Shown: positions 45,167 through 56,920 of the stretch, in pieces
Numbering within the stretch: position 1 is the stretch's first letter
Layout of the letters: the number at the start of each line of letters is the position of its first letter
Assembly (NCBI GenBank): GCA_022495005.1
Contig: JAGYXB010000693.1
Coordinates: forward strand, 124,001-188,000
Length of the DNA stretch: 64,000 nucleotides
Direction of reading: 5' to 3'
Source of the DNA: Rhyacophila brunnea
Taxonomy: Eukaryota > Arthropoda > Insecta > Trichoptera > Rhyacophilidae
The notes under the pieces: model-generated
The model's database searches: none
Told to the model about the DNA's origin: nothing
What the model saw: the letters and a program-made list of their open reading frames with translations, nothing else
Made by a program: the position numbers and the translations under genes

Positions 45167-45300
45167 TAGTTGTTACATGAAATGCTTTGTCGAATTACGT
45201 TATAAGGTTGGCTACCGGTTTTCATATATGAAATTTAGATAATAATCAATTAATTCGTTAATAATTAACGCAATTCGATAAGCATTTCATATAACAACTA
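45167..45300. mobile_element. 134-bp MITE
   Basis: Arms TAGTTGTTACATGAAATGCT (45167) and, inverted, TAGTTGTTATATGAAATGCT (from 45300) extend to about 30 bp each. The right-arm sequence AATTTGATAAGCATTTCATG near 20652 is a second, partial copy. Confidence 0.7.
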
Positions 45301-45309
45301 CTAGTTAGA

Positions 45310-45825
45310 CTTTTAGACTAATTTTTTACCTAAGGCACATTTTATGCATGGCTATTGTTAAATTTAGTGCAAATTGTAGTCGGCGAAACGATTTTTTTAT
45401 TAATTAATAATCAACTTGTGGATTCCTTTTTCATCAGTCGGCTGCTTACAACATTCATTTTACATCGCACGATATCAGTACCATACTTCGATATCCAAAA
45501 ATGTCAAACTAACTTGTAGTGGTCAATGACTTAGAATCTTGTTAACATTATTTCAATAGTGTAAGAATTAGCAAGTCATTTAAACTATCGCACAATTTTC
45601 GCGTCTACAGTCAGCATATTCTACACGCGTGACGCTGTTTGATGGGATTGAAACGTTCGAAGTGCAATAATGCAGAGGCCAGCAGATTTCTCAATTGCAA
45701 ACTTCATTTACAATGACTCGCAATTTACTGAATATGCATGCATATCATTAGCAGGCAATTGATGAATTAGTCATTCTAAATACCTATTAGTATCAATCAT
45801 AATCTCCTTCCGATTATTAATCTTC
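45310..45825. other. Anonymous sequence
   Basis: Nothing recognised. Confidence 0.35.
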
Positions 45826-46075
45826 GTGTAAGTCGCTCCACTCCGCACAGCATTCTATTCCACCGAGTTTGGACCTCAGAACAGTATCATAAGTATTGTA
45901 ACATAACGCTCTTATAACATACTCTTGTACCGACTGTTTATGATGCAAATACAACTCGCTTCTCTATCCATCGGAGCAACCACCGAATCTCACTCCTGAC
46001 GACTCTTCATCTTCACCTCCTGGTCATCCTCAAACACGGCGGTCACGTCCCTCCACAACGAGACTCTGCCAAAGT
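45826..46075 (+). repeat. LTR-like repeat, copy 2
   Basis: Shares with 31330-31560 ACAGTATCATAAGTATTGTA, ACCGACTGTTTA and CTCTATCCATCGGAGCAACC. The AATAAA of copy 1 reads AATACA here. It continues about 60 bp further (CTGGTCATCCTCAAACACGG) than copy 1. Confidence 0.45.
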
Positions 46076-46734
46076 GGAATAGCCCATGGAATCTAATCCA
46101 TTATCAAGAATTAAATGGATATAATTGTATTATTAATACAATGTATTTTTCACTAGAAATAGATATGTGGTGATGTAAAAACTGCTTTCAACTATTTTGA
46201 ACTTTTATTATAGAACTTTTAAAATATAAGATTGCTTTTAAATTTTTCTGATAATGATAATAAAAAGGTTTTTAAAATATGCCTAATTCCACCGGGCCAC
46301 CGAACCAATCGAACTACTCGAATATTATTAACATACTTGTAGAAAGTCTTTCACAGATAATTTTCGGTCGAAATGCGAAAACTCTCGCGCGAAGATCACA
46401 AAAGAGCTTTTTGTTCGAATGATTGGGTCCCTCGTCGAAGTTTTTGCCGATGATGGGAAAAAGTTTGGGCAACTTCCCGTTGGTTTTTATGACGTGACAA
46501 CTGCATTGCCGTGAGACGTTCGCGGGTCAGTTAGTCGATTAAATGACTGAATACAGTTTGAGAACGTTTTATTACTATTGTTTTATCGTTTAGTCTAAAA
46601 CTTTCTTCTACTGTGATGCCAATGGCGTACGCAGATGACGATCAAGAAATAAAAATCACCCCCTTGCATAATATCCCCAAACGCCTTTTTACCAAAACCC
46701 TGAATGATATTTCAATTTTAATATGTTTAGAATG
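46076..46734. other. Anonymous sequence
   Basis: A plus frame at 46613-46828 contains YADDD by chance (see rejected items). No other feature. Confidence 0.35.
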
Positions 46735-47197
46735 TGGTGGCGCTTTTAGCGGACTATATAATTTGAAGGTGATGGTGGACCTAGAGGAGGAACAATTTAA
46801 CAGGATGCCAGAAACTGACCTTTTATGATGTTGTTAATGGCTCCGTGATCTGGTTTCACTATCACTCGCGCGGTATTATTTTTTTGGGTTACCCGGTGCG
46901 CGGCACTTGACGGTACACTGTTTATGTATAATTGATGGACGCTACGTTTATTCATATCGTCAGAGGCTTAGTGCAACGAATGTCGGACGGATATGTTTTG
47001 AGTTAACTTTTGAATCACACTGTGAAACAACTTGCCCACGCCCGCTTGCTGCATATCACTTTAGCTAACTAAATGTTATTTGCATAATGGTCTATCATGA
47101 CCCGTGACTGCCGGTCACTTAGTCATGTAACAATAATACTGGGATTTGAGGTAGGCGGGAAGAAAGATTGACAGCCACTACAATTTGGCGCATCCGT
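46735..47197 (-). repeat. R3 dispersed repeat, inverted copy
   Basis: Starts GGTGGCGCTTTTAGC (complement of the R3 right end). It passes AGGCTTAGTGCAACGAATGT and ends with CATGACCCGTGACTGCCGGT and AATACTGGGATTTGAGGTAG, complements of the R3 left end. Confidence 0.6.
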
Positions 47198-48149
47198 ATT
47201 GTTAGGAAATCCAAGAATTGTCCTGATGAAATTAGCCCCCGATGTAAAAAAAATGTAAAAATATTTATATTTATGTTACACCGAAATGTTTAGTAAAGTC
47301 CTTAATGTTCTATGTCTATATTATATTACTAAAATTTCCGTTTCCTTGCCTACAGAGTCTATGACTTTATTTTCCCTCCACCAACCTCCACGTCTCCATA
47401 ACCCTTATGCAGGCGTATGCCATGGCATAACGAACGTTAGGCTCTCGACACCGTGCACAATTTAATATCAACGCTTAAAATAATAGGTCATCCCATAAAT
47501 AATTCAGTATTTTAAAAATGACTAATATGATAACAGAATAATTGTGTGATCCAATATTATCATTATTGAAGATTTCATTTCATCCCAAATTTTTAATTCC
47601 TTAGGTAGAGAATTCTCTCGGTTTTGAGCGATAGAATAAATCAAGCTCCCTTCCTACTGTTATGTATTCGGCAACGGAAATCCTTACCAATGAGCCCCGA
47701 TCCTTCACGTGGTCCAGTGGAAGGTGTATGTCGGTAAGACTCGATGAATGTTAGTCTTCAGTGATGATTATTCGTCAATTAATCTCAAAGTATAGTTACA
47801 TGGTGTGAATAAAAGGGAAAAAAACTCAGGAGAGTTAGATTCACAGTGAAACAACTCGGAGAGTAGAGCTGAATTAAGTTTGAACAAGTTGAAAGGTGTT
47901 AGAATCATTTACAATGTTATACATTGAAAAAGTAAGTACGTACTATTGGTGATGTTTAGTTCATGTACAAAGGTTTATATGTGTGTAGTAACACAGTTAA
48001 ATAGGGTGGATAAATCTGGGGTTGATCAATGATACAATAATAAGTAGATAGATTGCAATGGTTAGTCATACCAATTGAATATTCTTAACAATAGGTACAT
48101 AATTAGTTTATTAGGGTATCGATGAATTACTAAACAAAAGACAATTTAA
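47198..48149. other. Anonymous sequence
   Basis: No gene or shared repeat recognised. Confidence 0.35.
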
Positions 48150-48494
48150 TTTTGAAAACACTTTCTGAGAAAATATTTTATAACCAATAGAAAAAATCTT
48201 TTTGGAAAAAGTAAGCCACCCCGGCAGGGAATCGAATCCTGCATCTCCTGGATTTACGCCCCGTCCGCCACAGTAGCTTGATTTAGAAGAACGCTGATGA
48301 GTAGGTATTAAAAAGGCCAATAATTAAAATTTGTCGCAATTAGTACGTCGCCTTGTAGCATAGAGGTAAATGCGATGGATGGGGTGTAAACCCAAGAGAT
48401 GCAGGGTTCGATTCCTGCCGGGGTGGCTTACTTTTTTCAAAAAGATTTTTTCTATTGGTTATAATATATTTTCTCAGAAAGTGTTTTTCAAAAT
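48150..48494. mobile_element. Inverted pair of tRNA-derived SINEs (S5)
   Basis: The plus copy begins about 48347 with GTCGCCTTGTAGCATAGAGG and has GCAGGGTTCGATTCCTGC (B box within a well-formed T arm) and GGGGTGGC, which can pair with the GTCGCCTT start. The tail is CTTTTTTCAAAAAGATTTTT...CTCAGAAAGTG. The minus copy (48277-48214, tail to 48151) is the inverse, including AATCGAATCCTGC and the same tail. Because the tails are shared, these are SINE copies and not two tRNA genes. The pair forms a palindrome of about 345 bp. Confidence 0.75.
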
Positions 48495-49439
48495 TATGTA
48501 TGTTCAATAATCAGAATGGTACATTCTTAAATCTTGTAAATTATTCGTTGTTTAAAAGAAATAATTATTAACTATACCCACAACTATTGCAAAAATAGTC
48601 TTGAAACTAAAATCTGCAATGATTCTGACTGGTTGCGCCAATTATATTGGGTGTCATTCCTTAATTACCCACCTACCTCAAATCTTTATTTATTATTATC
48701 GCAAGAATCAGCAGTTATGTTATATCTATATATATAAAAGAAAGTCGGGTTAGTTACACTATTTATAACTCGAGAACGGCTGGACCGATTTTTACGATCT
48801 TTGCATTGTTGGATTTGTCTCAGCCCCGAATAGCAGAATAACTATTAAAATATCTGATAAATCACTGAAAAAATACATTATGAAGACAATTCATTTTTTC
48901 ATACATTTTGACATTTTGAAAAATGACCTCGCGCATTCGAAAATAAAAGAAAATCACAAAAAATTTAAATCCATATACAACGATACATAACAGAAAGAAT
49001 AAACAAGAAACAAATGAAAGGCGTTGTGTGCATTATCTATCCCTTGACAGTTGATTCATTTCAGCCTCAGATAATCCCGAAAGACTTTGTTGTATACTCC
49101 GGTGAATTTTGGAGGAAGTTGTCTGAATCTGCCTGAATCTTTTTTACTTCTTCGACAGCGTCCAAAAATAAAGCCAAGGATAAAATTACATGATCTCATT
49201 GCTGGTATTGCTCATTATTTACTTACTAATTTCAAAATCCATCCTTTGAACTTCATTCGACAATCGATCTACGTGAATAATCGAGCCAATTACCAGCAAG
49301 GTGCGCAAATAGCTATTTCGATCGTGATTTTCAAACGGTAAGTTGCCTTCGAAGATGTTCACTTTGTAAGGTTATCAAATTTGTAATTGTGTGTGCATCG
49401 ATAACTGCTTCATTATGTAATTTTGAATTATGTGATTAA

Positions 49440-51054
49440 ATTTCCAGTGTTTATCATTTGATGATTCGTCAAAATGCTGACAACTATTTGCTGCGATATC
49501 GTCGATTGCTTAAAATTGAGACGGAGCGCCTCACTTTCATTCGGTTGAACTAAGCCAAACTGCGATCGGAGGAGTATGTTCATTTACGCGATGCAATCAG
49601 CACCGTAGGAGATGCAGTTAATGTTGGTCGATTGACTATTCTATCGGCGATGTACATTGACAGCCCACGTCATATGCATGAATATGCGCAAGATGCAATG
49701 AAATATGTTCGTCATTACGGTCGTCCAGATCTATTCATCACCTTTACATGAAATCCGAAATGAATAGAAATTGTTCAACTGCTACTCCCCGGACAAACAT
49801 CAAGTGATCGGCACGTGTCTTCAAACAAAAAATCCTGTCACTGATGAACTACATTGTTAAGCATCGCTTCTTTGGGAAACTCGATGCTGGATGTATTCGA
49901 TATGACAAAAACAAAGCTTGCCGCATGCACACATTCTTATTTGGTTAGTCAAAAGAATTCGACCAGACCAAAAAGATGACATCATATAAGCCGAGATTCC
50001 TGATCCCGAAACCGATCCAGACCTGCATGATGTTGTAATTACTTACATGATTCATGGACAGTGTGGCGCCATCAACCCCCAATCAGCGTGCATGGTCGAC
50101 GGCAAGTGTTCCAAGCGTTATCCATGAAGTTTAACGGCGGAGACTATCACTGCCAATGATGGTTATTCACTGTATCGGCGTCGATCACCCAATGATAACG
50201 GTAGAACTATCACAACGAAAATGAAGTGAAGCGATATCGTGGTCGACAACAGTTGGATTGTTCCGTATTCGCCACTTTTTTCCAAAGCATTCAAGGCGGA
50301 TTGCAACGTGGAGTTTTGCAATTCAGTGAAATCCATCAAATACATCTGCAAATATGTCAGCAAAGGCAGCGATATTGTAGTTTTTGACGTTCAAACTCCC
50401 AATACCAACGATGAAATTACGCACTATCAAGTTGGTCGATATGTGAGCTGCAATGAAGCAATTTGGCGTATTCTTTCATTCCCCATTCATGAACGTCATC
50501 CCACTGCTGTACATTTGGCGGTGCATCTGGAGAATGGTCAACATGTTTATTTCAACGCATCGAATGTTGCTCAACGTGCTGAAATATCTCCAGCGCCAAC
50601 ATTGACCAGTTTCTTTTTGATTTGCCAAAGCGATCTGTTTGCACGAACGTTGTTCTACTCTAAGATGCCACGTTATTACACTTGGAACGCTTCATCGAAG
50701 AAATTTCAACGTCGGAAGTAAGGCGATGCGGTTCCTGATCATCCGGATGTGCATTCTACTGATGCTCTTGGTCGCATTTACACAGTTCATCCGAAGAATG
50801 GCGAATGATTCTACTTGCAGTTGTTGCTGGTGAATGTTCGTGGGCCGTCATCATTTGAATCACTTCAAACTGTCAATGGTGTAGTGTGCCCAACATTTCG
50901 TGCTGCATGTCAAAAGCTCAATTTGCTTGAAAATGATACTCATTGGGACATGACAATCGCTAAAGCATTTGTTTCTGCATCTCCAAGTCAGATACGCACA
51001 TTATTTGCTATCATTATTTCGACATGCTTCCCATCGAATCCACCAGAACTGTAG
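49440..51054 (+). pseudogene. Helitron 1 Rep (rolling-circle initiator) region
   Basis: Readable pieces: RDAISTVGDAVNVGRLTILS, MHEYAQDAMKYVRHYGRPDL, FITFT(stop)NPK, CRMHTFLFG where the His-rich metal site should be, and KSIKYICKYVSKGSD, the two-tyrosine motif (Y-x3-Y plus Lys) used to nick and join DNA. Both tyrosines survive. Damage includes an in-frame TGA at the normally Cys-containing FTCNPK site (about 49749), a TAA at 50719 where Helitron 3 has CAA, and a TAG at 51052 where Helitron 3 has TGG. Confidence 0.88.
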
Positions 51055-51072
51055 AAAAACTACAAGGATGAC

Positions 51073-51892
51073 ATGTCAGATGACATTTTACATCGAATTC
51101 GTGTCATTTCAGGGAATCTTGATCTCGAAGTGAATAAGGAGATACATAACCAGGTTTTCTTTTGGATCGAAGACATGTGTTACCTCATGTGCGGCAGTTT
51201 GTTAGTCAAGTTAGGAATGCCAATGCCACATCGTGGAGTGAATTACGCTTTCAATCTAGAATTGAAACGTGAACGTGAAAATGATCGAGATGCATTGAAC
51301 TAATTAGTTCGAACGAATGTACTAATGTTGAACCCCCAACAGAAGGTAGTGCACGATACGTTAATGAAGGCAATTGATGATGGAAATGGTGGCTTATTTT
51401 TCTTCGATGCGCCCAATGGAACTGGGAAGACATTCCTCATGTCATTGATTTTAGCCACTGTTCGTGCGAGATCCGAAATTGCTGTAGCAGTTGCTTCTTC
51501 CGGGATAGCGGTCACGTTGCTAAAAGGATGCCGAACTGCTCATTCAGCGTTAAAATTGCCGTTATACCTTCAAACGACTGAAAAACCGATTTGCAATATT
51601 GCGAAACATTCAGCAATGGCCACAGTTTTGGTAGCAAGTAAAATCATCACCTGGGATGAATTTAGAATGGCGCACAAACGCGCATTGTGAGAGATGTTTT
51701 GGAGGCGCAATGATTCTACTATCTGGCGATTTCTGCCAAACACTACCAGTCATTCCAAGATCGACCGCTGCCGATGAAATAAATGCTTGCCTCAAATCAT
51801 TGACTCTGTGGCGCTATGTGAAGAACCTTCAGCTGACGACAAACATGCGAGTTACATTGCTAAACGATCCGTCTGCCGAAGATTTCTCTTAG
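51073..51892 (+). pseudogene. Helitron 1 Pif1-like helicase region
   Basis: LNPQQKVVHDTLMKAI (motif Q-like), FFDAPNGTGKTFLMS (Walker A; the residue before GTGKT is Asn where Gly is usual), KIITWDEFRMAHK (Walker B) and MILLSGDFCQTLPVIP (motif III) follow in order. Known: this is the SF1B Pif1 family helicase of Helitrons, which unwinds DNA during rolling-circle transposition. Frame changes near 51300 and 51690 break the protein; the C-terminal motifs are scattered downstream. Confidence 0.88.
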
Positions 51893-52101
51893 CAATTTTT
51901 GACTATCGGTAACGGCCGTGTTCCTGTCGACGAATCAAACGGATTGATTTCGTTTCCGCTGAATTTTTGCAATTTCGTGTCAACAATTGGTTGAGTGAAC
52001 GAGCAATTCTTGCGGCAAAGAACAAAGATGTGGATCACTTAAACTTCACAATTCAAAATCAAATCGTTGGTCTACTGCATTCCTTTCGGCCGTAGTAATT
52101 T

Positions 52102-52229
52102 GGCGGGCGTGGTGCGGCGGCGTCTTGCAAAACTCAAACGTATTATGCCCGAAAAAAGACACTGTCTAAGAACATTTTACACACAGTTATACGTTTGAGT
52201 TTCGCAAGATGCCGGCACGCCACCCCCGC
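52102..52229. repeat. GC-rich inverted repeat inserted in Helitron 1
   Basis: 52102-52143 and 52189-52229 are inverted copies (about 35 of 41; both carry AAACTCAAACGTAT). Helitron 3 has no such sequence at the matching place between GCATTCCTT and AAACGA(A/T)GAC. It replaced about 17 bp there. It looks like a small MITE; it is the most GC-rich point of the Helitron. Confidence 0.75.
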
Positions 52230-52624
52230 GCGACGTTCTTGCACTAACAAACGAAGACAAAGCAACCAACTAGCCAACTGAATTTTTAAACTCATTGGAT
52301 CTTCCTGGCTTGCCACCGCACAATTTACAACTGAAGGTTGGCTCAGTAGTCATCATGCTTTGAAATTTGAACGAACCAAAACTTTGTAATCCATTTCATT
52401 TTGGTTTGATTTTTGCACATTTATTGAACTCAATTCATTTTGAATATTCATTTTAACTTAATAAAAAAATTAATTTAATTCAGCTAATAAGTTAACACAA
52501 GATTATTGATTCTGAGGCGGTACGAAGTTCGCCGGGTCAGCTAGTATTATTATAAAAGACAATTAATTGTCATTGTGAAGATATTATAGAGAGGGGAGTT
52601 ATGGTTTCATACCACTTTAGTATA

Positions 52625-53180
52625 TCTATATATACAAAACAAAGTCGGGTTAGTTACACCATTTATAACTCAAGAAGGGCTGGACCGATTTTTATAATCT
52701 TTAATTTGTTGGATTTGTCTCCGCCCCGAATAGCAGAATAACTATTAAAACATTGGGTAAATCACGGAAAAAATAAATTATGAAGAAAATTCATTTTCTC
52801 ATACATTTTGACATTTTGAACAATGAACCTCGCCATTCGAAAATAAAAGAAAATCACAAAAAAATTAAATCCGTATACAACGTCATCTCTGATACATGAC
52901 AGAAACAATAAACAAGAAACAAACGAACAAAAGAATGTATGAATATGGCGTTTTTGACAGTTGATTCAGTTCAGCTCAGATAATACTAAAGACTTTGTTG
53001 TAGACAAATAGCAATTTTGATCGTGATTTTCAAACGATAAGTTGCCTTCTAAAATGTTCACTTTGTGAGGTTATCAAATTTTTGAATGTGCGCGTATCGA
53101 TAATTGCTTTATTATGTAATTTTGAATTGTGTGATTAATTTTTCAGTGTTATTTACAATGCCGCGAGCCAGAAAATCTAA
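52625..53180 (+). mobile_element. Helitron 2, 5' end only
   Basis: Begins TCTATATATACAAAACAAAG after an A. It reaches an ATG at 53158 that reads MPRARKSN before the next Helitron starts. Known: Helitron proteins often start MPR.RKS/RRS, so this is probably the native start codon. No 3' end of its own is present. Confidence 0.85.
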
Positions 53181-55509
53181 TCTATCTATCTATATAAAAT
53201 AAAGTTGGGTTAATTTCACCATTTATTTTATAACTCAAAAACGGCTAGACCGATTTTTATGATCTTTAATTTGTTGGATTTTTCTCCGCCCTGAATAGCA
53301 AAATAACTAATAAAACATCAGAAAATTTCACGGAAAAAGAAATTATAAAGAACATTCATTTTCTTATACATTTCGTATGGAACGGCTTTTTTGATGATGT
53401 CTATTAATGATATAGAACTGATTGACTGGTTTCGATGAAATTTTTTTATTCGTCTCGGCCTCGAGAAGCTTTTTCGCGCATTGGAAAAGTAAGAAAATCA
53501 CAAAAAAATTCATATACACCGCCATCTCTGATACATGAGTATTGCAATTCAATAAAGTACATCAAATACATCTGCAAATATGTCACCAAAGGCAGCGATA
53601 TTGTGGTTTTTGGCGTTCAAACTCCCAATACCAACGATGAAATCACGCACTATCAAGTTTGTCGATATGTGAGCTGCAATGAAGCAATTTGGTGTATTTT
53701 CTCATTCCCCATTCATGAACGTCATCCCACTGCTGTACATTTGGCGGTGCATCTAGAGAATGATCAACGAGTTTATTTTAATGCATCGAATGTTGCTCAA
53801 CGTGCTGTAACACCTCCAGCGACAACATTGACCAGTTTCTTTTCAATTTGTCAAAGCGATCCGTTTGCACAAACGTTGTTCTACTCTGAGATGCCACGTT
53901 ATTACACTTGGAACGCTTCATCGAAGAAATTTCAACGTCGGAAGCAAGGCGATGCGGTTTCTGATCATACGGATGTGCATTCTAATGATGCTTTTGGTCG
54001 CATTTACACAGTTCATCCGAAGAATGACGAATGCTTCTACTTGCGGTTGTTGATGGTAAATGTTCGTGGGCCGACATAATTTGAATCACTTCGAATTGTC
54101 AATGGTGTGGTATGTCCAACATTTTTTACTGCATGTCAACAGCTCAATTTGCTTAAAAAAGATATTCATTGGGACATGAAAATCGCTGTAGCAATTGTTT
54201 CTGCATCTCCAAGTCAGATACGCACATTATTTGCTATCATTATTTCAACATGCTTCCCATCAAATCCACCTGAACTGTGGAACAAGTACAAGGATGACAT
54301 GTCAGATGACATTTTACATCGAATTCGTGTCAGTTCAGAGAATCCCGATCTCGAAGTGAATGAGGAGATACCTAACCAGGCTTTGCTTTTGATCGAAGAC
54401 ATGTGTTATCTCATGTGCGACAGTTTGTTATTTTTCCTCGATGCGCCTGGTGGAACTGGCAAGACATTTCTCATGTCATTGATTTTGGCCACTGTTCATG
54501 CGAGATCCGAAATTTGTGTAGCAGTTGCTTCTTTTGGGATAGCGGCCACGTTGTTAAAAGGATGCAGAACGGCTCATTCAGCGTTGAAATTGCCGTTAAA
54601 CCTTCAAACGACTGAAATAGTGACAAGTAGTATTGCGAAACACTCAGCAATGGCCAAAGTTTTGGTAGCAAGTAAAATCATCACCTGGGATGAATGCACA
54701 ATAGCGCACAAATGCGCATTGGCAGCACTCAATCGAACTATGAAAGATCTGCGCAATTACTCAAGATGTTTTGGTGGCGCAATGATTCTACTATTTGGCA
54801 ATTTCCGCCAAACACTACCAGTCATTCCAAGATTGAACGCTGCCGATGAAATGAACGCTTGCCTCAAATCATAGACTCTGTGGCGCTATGTGAAGAACCT
54901 TCAGCTGACGACAAACATGCGAGTTGCATTGGTAAACGATCCATCTGCCGAAGATTTCTCTAAGCAATTGCTGAGTATCCGTAACGGCCGTGTTCCTGTC
55001 GACGAATCGAACGGATTGATTTTGTTTCCGCTGAATTTTTGAAATTTCGTCTCAGCGAAGGACGACCTCATCAACAAAGTGTTCCCGAACGTCATTGCTA
55101 AACACAAAAATCACAATTGGTTGAGTGAACGAGCAATTTTTGCGGCAAAGAACAAAGATGTGGATCACTTAAACTTCACAATTCAAAATCAAATCGTTGG
55201 TCCAATGCATTCCTTCAAATCTATCGACTGTGTAATAAACGATGACGAAGCAACCAACTATCCAACTGAATTTTTAAACTTATTGGATCTGGGACCTGGC
55301 TTGCCACCGCACAATTTACAACTGAAGGTTGGCTCGGTAGTCATCATGCTTTGAAATCTGAACCAACCAAAACTATGTAATCTATTTTATTTTGATTTGA
55401 TTTTTGCACATTTATTGAACCTAATTCATTTCGAGTATTTTAATTCAGCTAATAAGTTAACACAAGATTATTAATTCTGAGGCGGTACGAAGTTCGCCGG
55501 GTCAGCTAA
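53181..55509 (+). mobile_element. Helitron 3, inserted directly into Helitron 2
   Basis: Begins TCTATCTATCTATATAAAAT after A (53180) and ends GGTCAGCTAA followed by T (CTAA fits CTRR). It shares the 3' hairpin region GGCGGTACGAAGTTCGCCGG with Helitron 1. Most of the Rep N-terminal half is deleted: the 5' region jumps to the KYICKY motif near 53567. About 200 bp ahead of the Walker A motif is also missing compared with Helitron 1. Confidence 0.9.
53435..55354 (+). pseudogene. Helitron 3 Rep-helicase remains
   Basis: Frame 53435-54079 carries KYIKYICKYVTKGSD (both tyrosines) and the RHPTAVHLAVHLE region. Frame 54107-54874 carries FLDAPGGTGKTFLMS (intact Walker A), KIITWDECTIAHK (Walker B), CFGGAMILLFGNFRQ and TLPVIPR. 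Frame 55079-55354 carries WLSERAIFAAKNKDVDHLN and GLPPHNLQLKVGSVVIML, the Helitron helicase C-terminus. Stops at 54077, 54872 and 55040 separate them. It is better preserved in the helicase than Helitron 1. Confidence 0.88.
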
Positions 55510-56527
55510 TTGTAATATAATAAACTGTTTTACCTGAAAAAAACGAAACATAAGTGCGAATAGGTAAGCATTCGGCAATATCTCCGCACTTTGCGTTATA
55601 GTAAGAGAGAATTTGTACGGCTGAATTAAATATGTTTTCAAAACGTTGCCAGTAAAAATGGATTGAACTGATTACATTCATTTAAAACCTGTGAGTACGT
55701 GTTGCTAAAATTTATTGTTTTTGTGTTAAATATAAAGTTCATGGTAAATATTTTTAGTTATTTTAGTAGAAAATATTGTTAACTATGTTGTGTTTAAATT
55801 TGGTAGAGAAGCATCGTGATGGTATAACATTGAGTTAGTTTAGTTGATAATAATAAAATCGAGGTTCTACTGTACGTTATTTATACGCAAGAAACACGGC
55901 TTCATATTACCGAAAAAAGGCGCTCTCTATATACCTATCATTACTTTGAGGTTTCACATTTACATGTTTTGTAGATTGTTTTAAAGATGATAATGTAATA
56001 GTGACGGGTCTCTATAATATGGTTGATGTGCCATAAAACTATCTCAGTTTTTGCAGGATCTTTTGTTGGCCAAAGTTGGTATATGTTCTTCAATTATTAT
56101 TGATTGTTTTATAAGCTCCATAACACATGCCAAGTTTTATCGTAAATTAATGATAAATAGGCGTAAATCAATCAGCTGTTAGTTTACATTAAAATAATTC
56201 TGTATAATTTGAGTAATTTTATTTTGCAGTTTAAACTGTTTCTAGCACGTATTTTTTTATGTTTCCCTACTGATCGAAAATCCTTCGCACGCTACTTGTA
56301 TGATAGTAATGTTGACTAATAAAAAATGAAGATTTTAATGACGTAGTAAAAGCTGATACGATTAATGTTTCTTTACATAAGTTTATCTCAAGTTAAAGAA
56401 GCTTTCAACTATAATAAACCACCTGCAAGACATGTCTTCAAACTCGAAATATATCTCTCTCCTCTAGTCGCCGATGTATCAACACATTTCTAAGAGAATT
56501 TCCAAAACTCAAATAGAAAATATTTAG
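55510..56527. other. Anonymous AT-rich sequence
   Basis: No gene or shared repeat recognised. Confidence 0.35.
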
Positions 56528-56920
56528 TGGTGGCGCTTTTAGAAATGGACTGTAATTTTAAGGTGATGGTGGAGGGTCTTGGGGAGGGGTTTACAGAGGA
56601 TGCTAGACATAGACCTTTATCTTGAGAGGGCTGGCGCACGCTGGGCCGGTTCGGTATTCACGCACTCACGCACTGGTAAACAGACGATACACTTTGATGA
56701 ATGATGATAATGATAGGTTGTATGAATGATGGACGCGACGTTTACTCAAACCGTAACAGACTTAGTGCAACAAAGGTCGAATATATATGTTTTGAGTCAC
56801 TCGGTAGTTAACGCGGTGCGGCAACACGCACCCGTTCGTTGTCTTGAACTTACTCACGCGCGACAGCTGTCTTGAAGTAACTCAATGTTATTCGCAATCA
56901 CGGAGGAGGGAAGAAAGGAA
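56528..56920 (-). repeat. R3 dispersed repeat, inverted copy
   Basis: Starts GGTGGCGCTTTTAGAAATGG and contains CACGCACTCACGCACTGGTA, CAAACCGTAACAGACTTAGT and GACAGCTGTCTTGAAGTAAC, complements of successive parts of 5848-6520. Confidence 0.65.

Larger units (their letters stand above)
48725..52544 (+). mobile_element. Helitron 1, degraded but with both ends
   Basis: The 5' end TCTATATATATAAAAGAAAG is preceded by A (48724). The 3' end is GGTCAGCTAG, followed by T (52545), with GGCG...CGCC forming a small hairpin about 14 bases before CTAG. Known: Helitrons insert between A and T, begin TC, end CTRR with a nearby 3' hairpin, and make no target duplication. The interior has relics of a Rep domain and a Pif1-like helicase in the expected order. 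Stops, indels and an inserted inverted repeat show that it is dead. Confidence 0.93.

Noticed and set aside
46613..46828. YADDD in a plus frame as a reverse transcriptase active site
   Set aside because: No motif A, B or thumb region around it. CAATGGCGTACGCA resembles a transposon end more than coding sequence.
48347..48427. Functional tRNA gene
   Set aside because: The T arm and B box are good and the ends can pair, but an inverted copy with the same 3' tail lies 70 bp away, which marks a SINE family.
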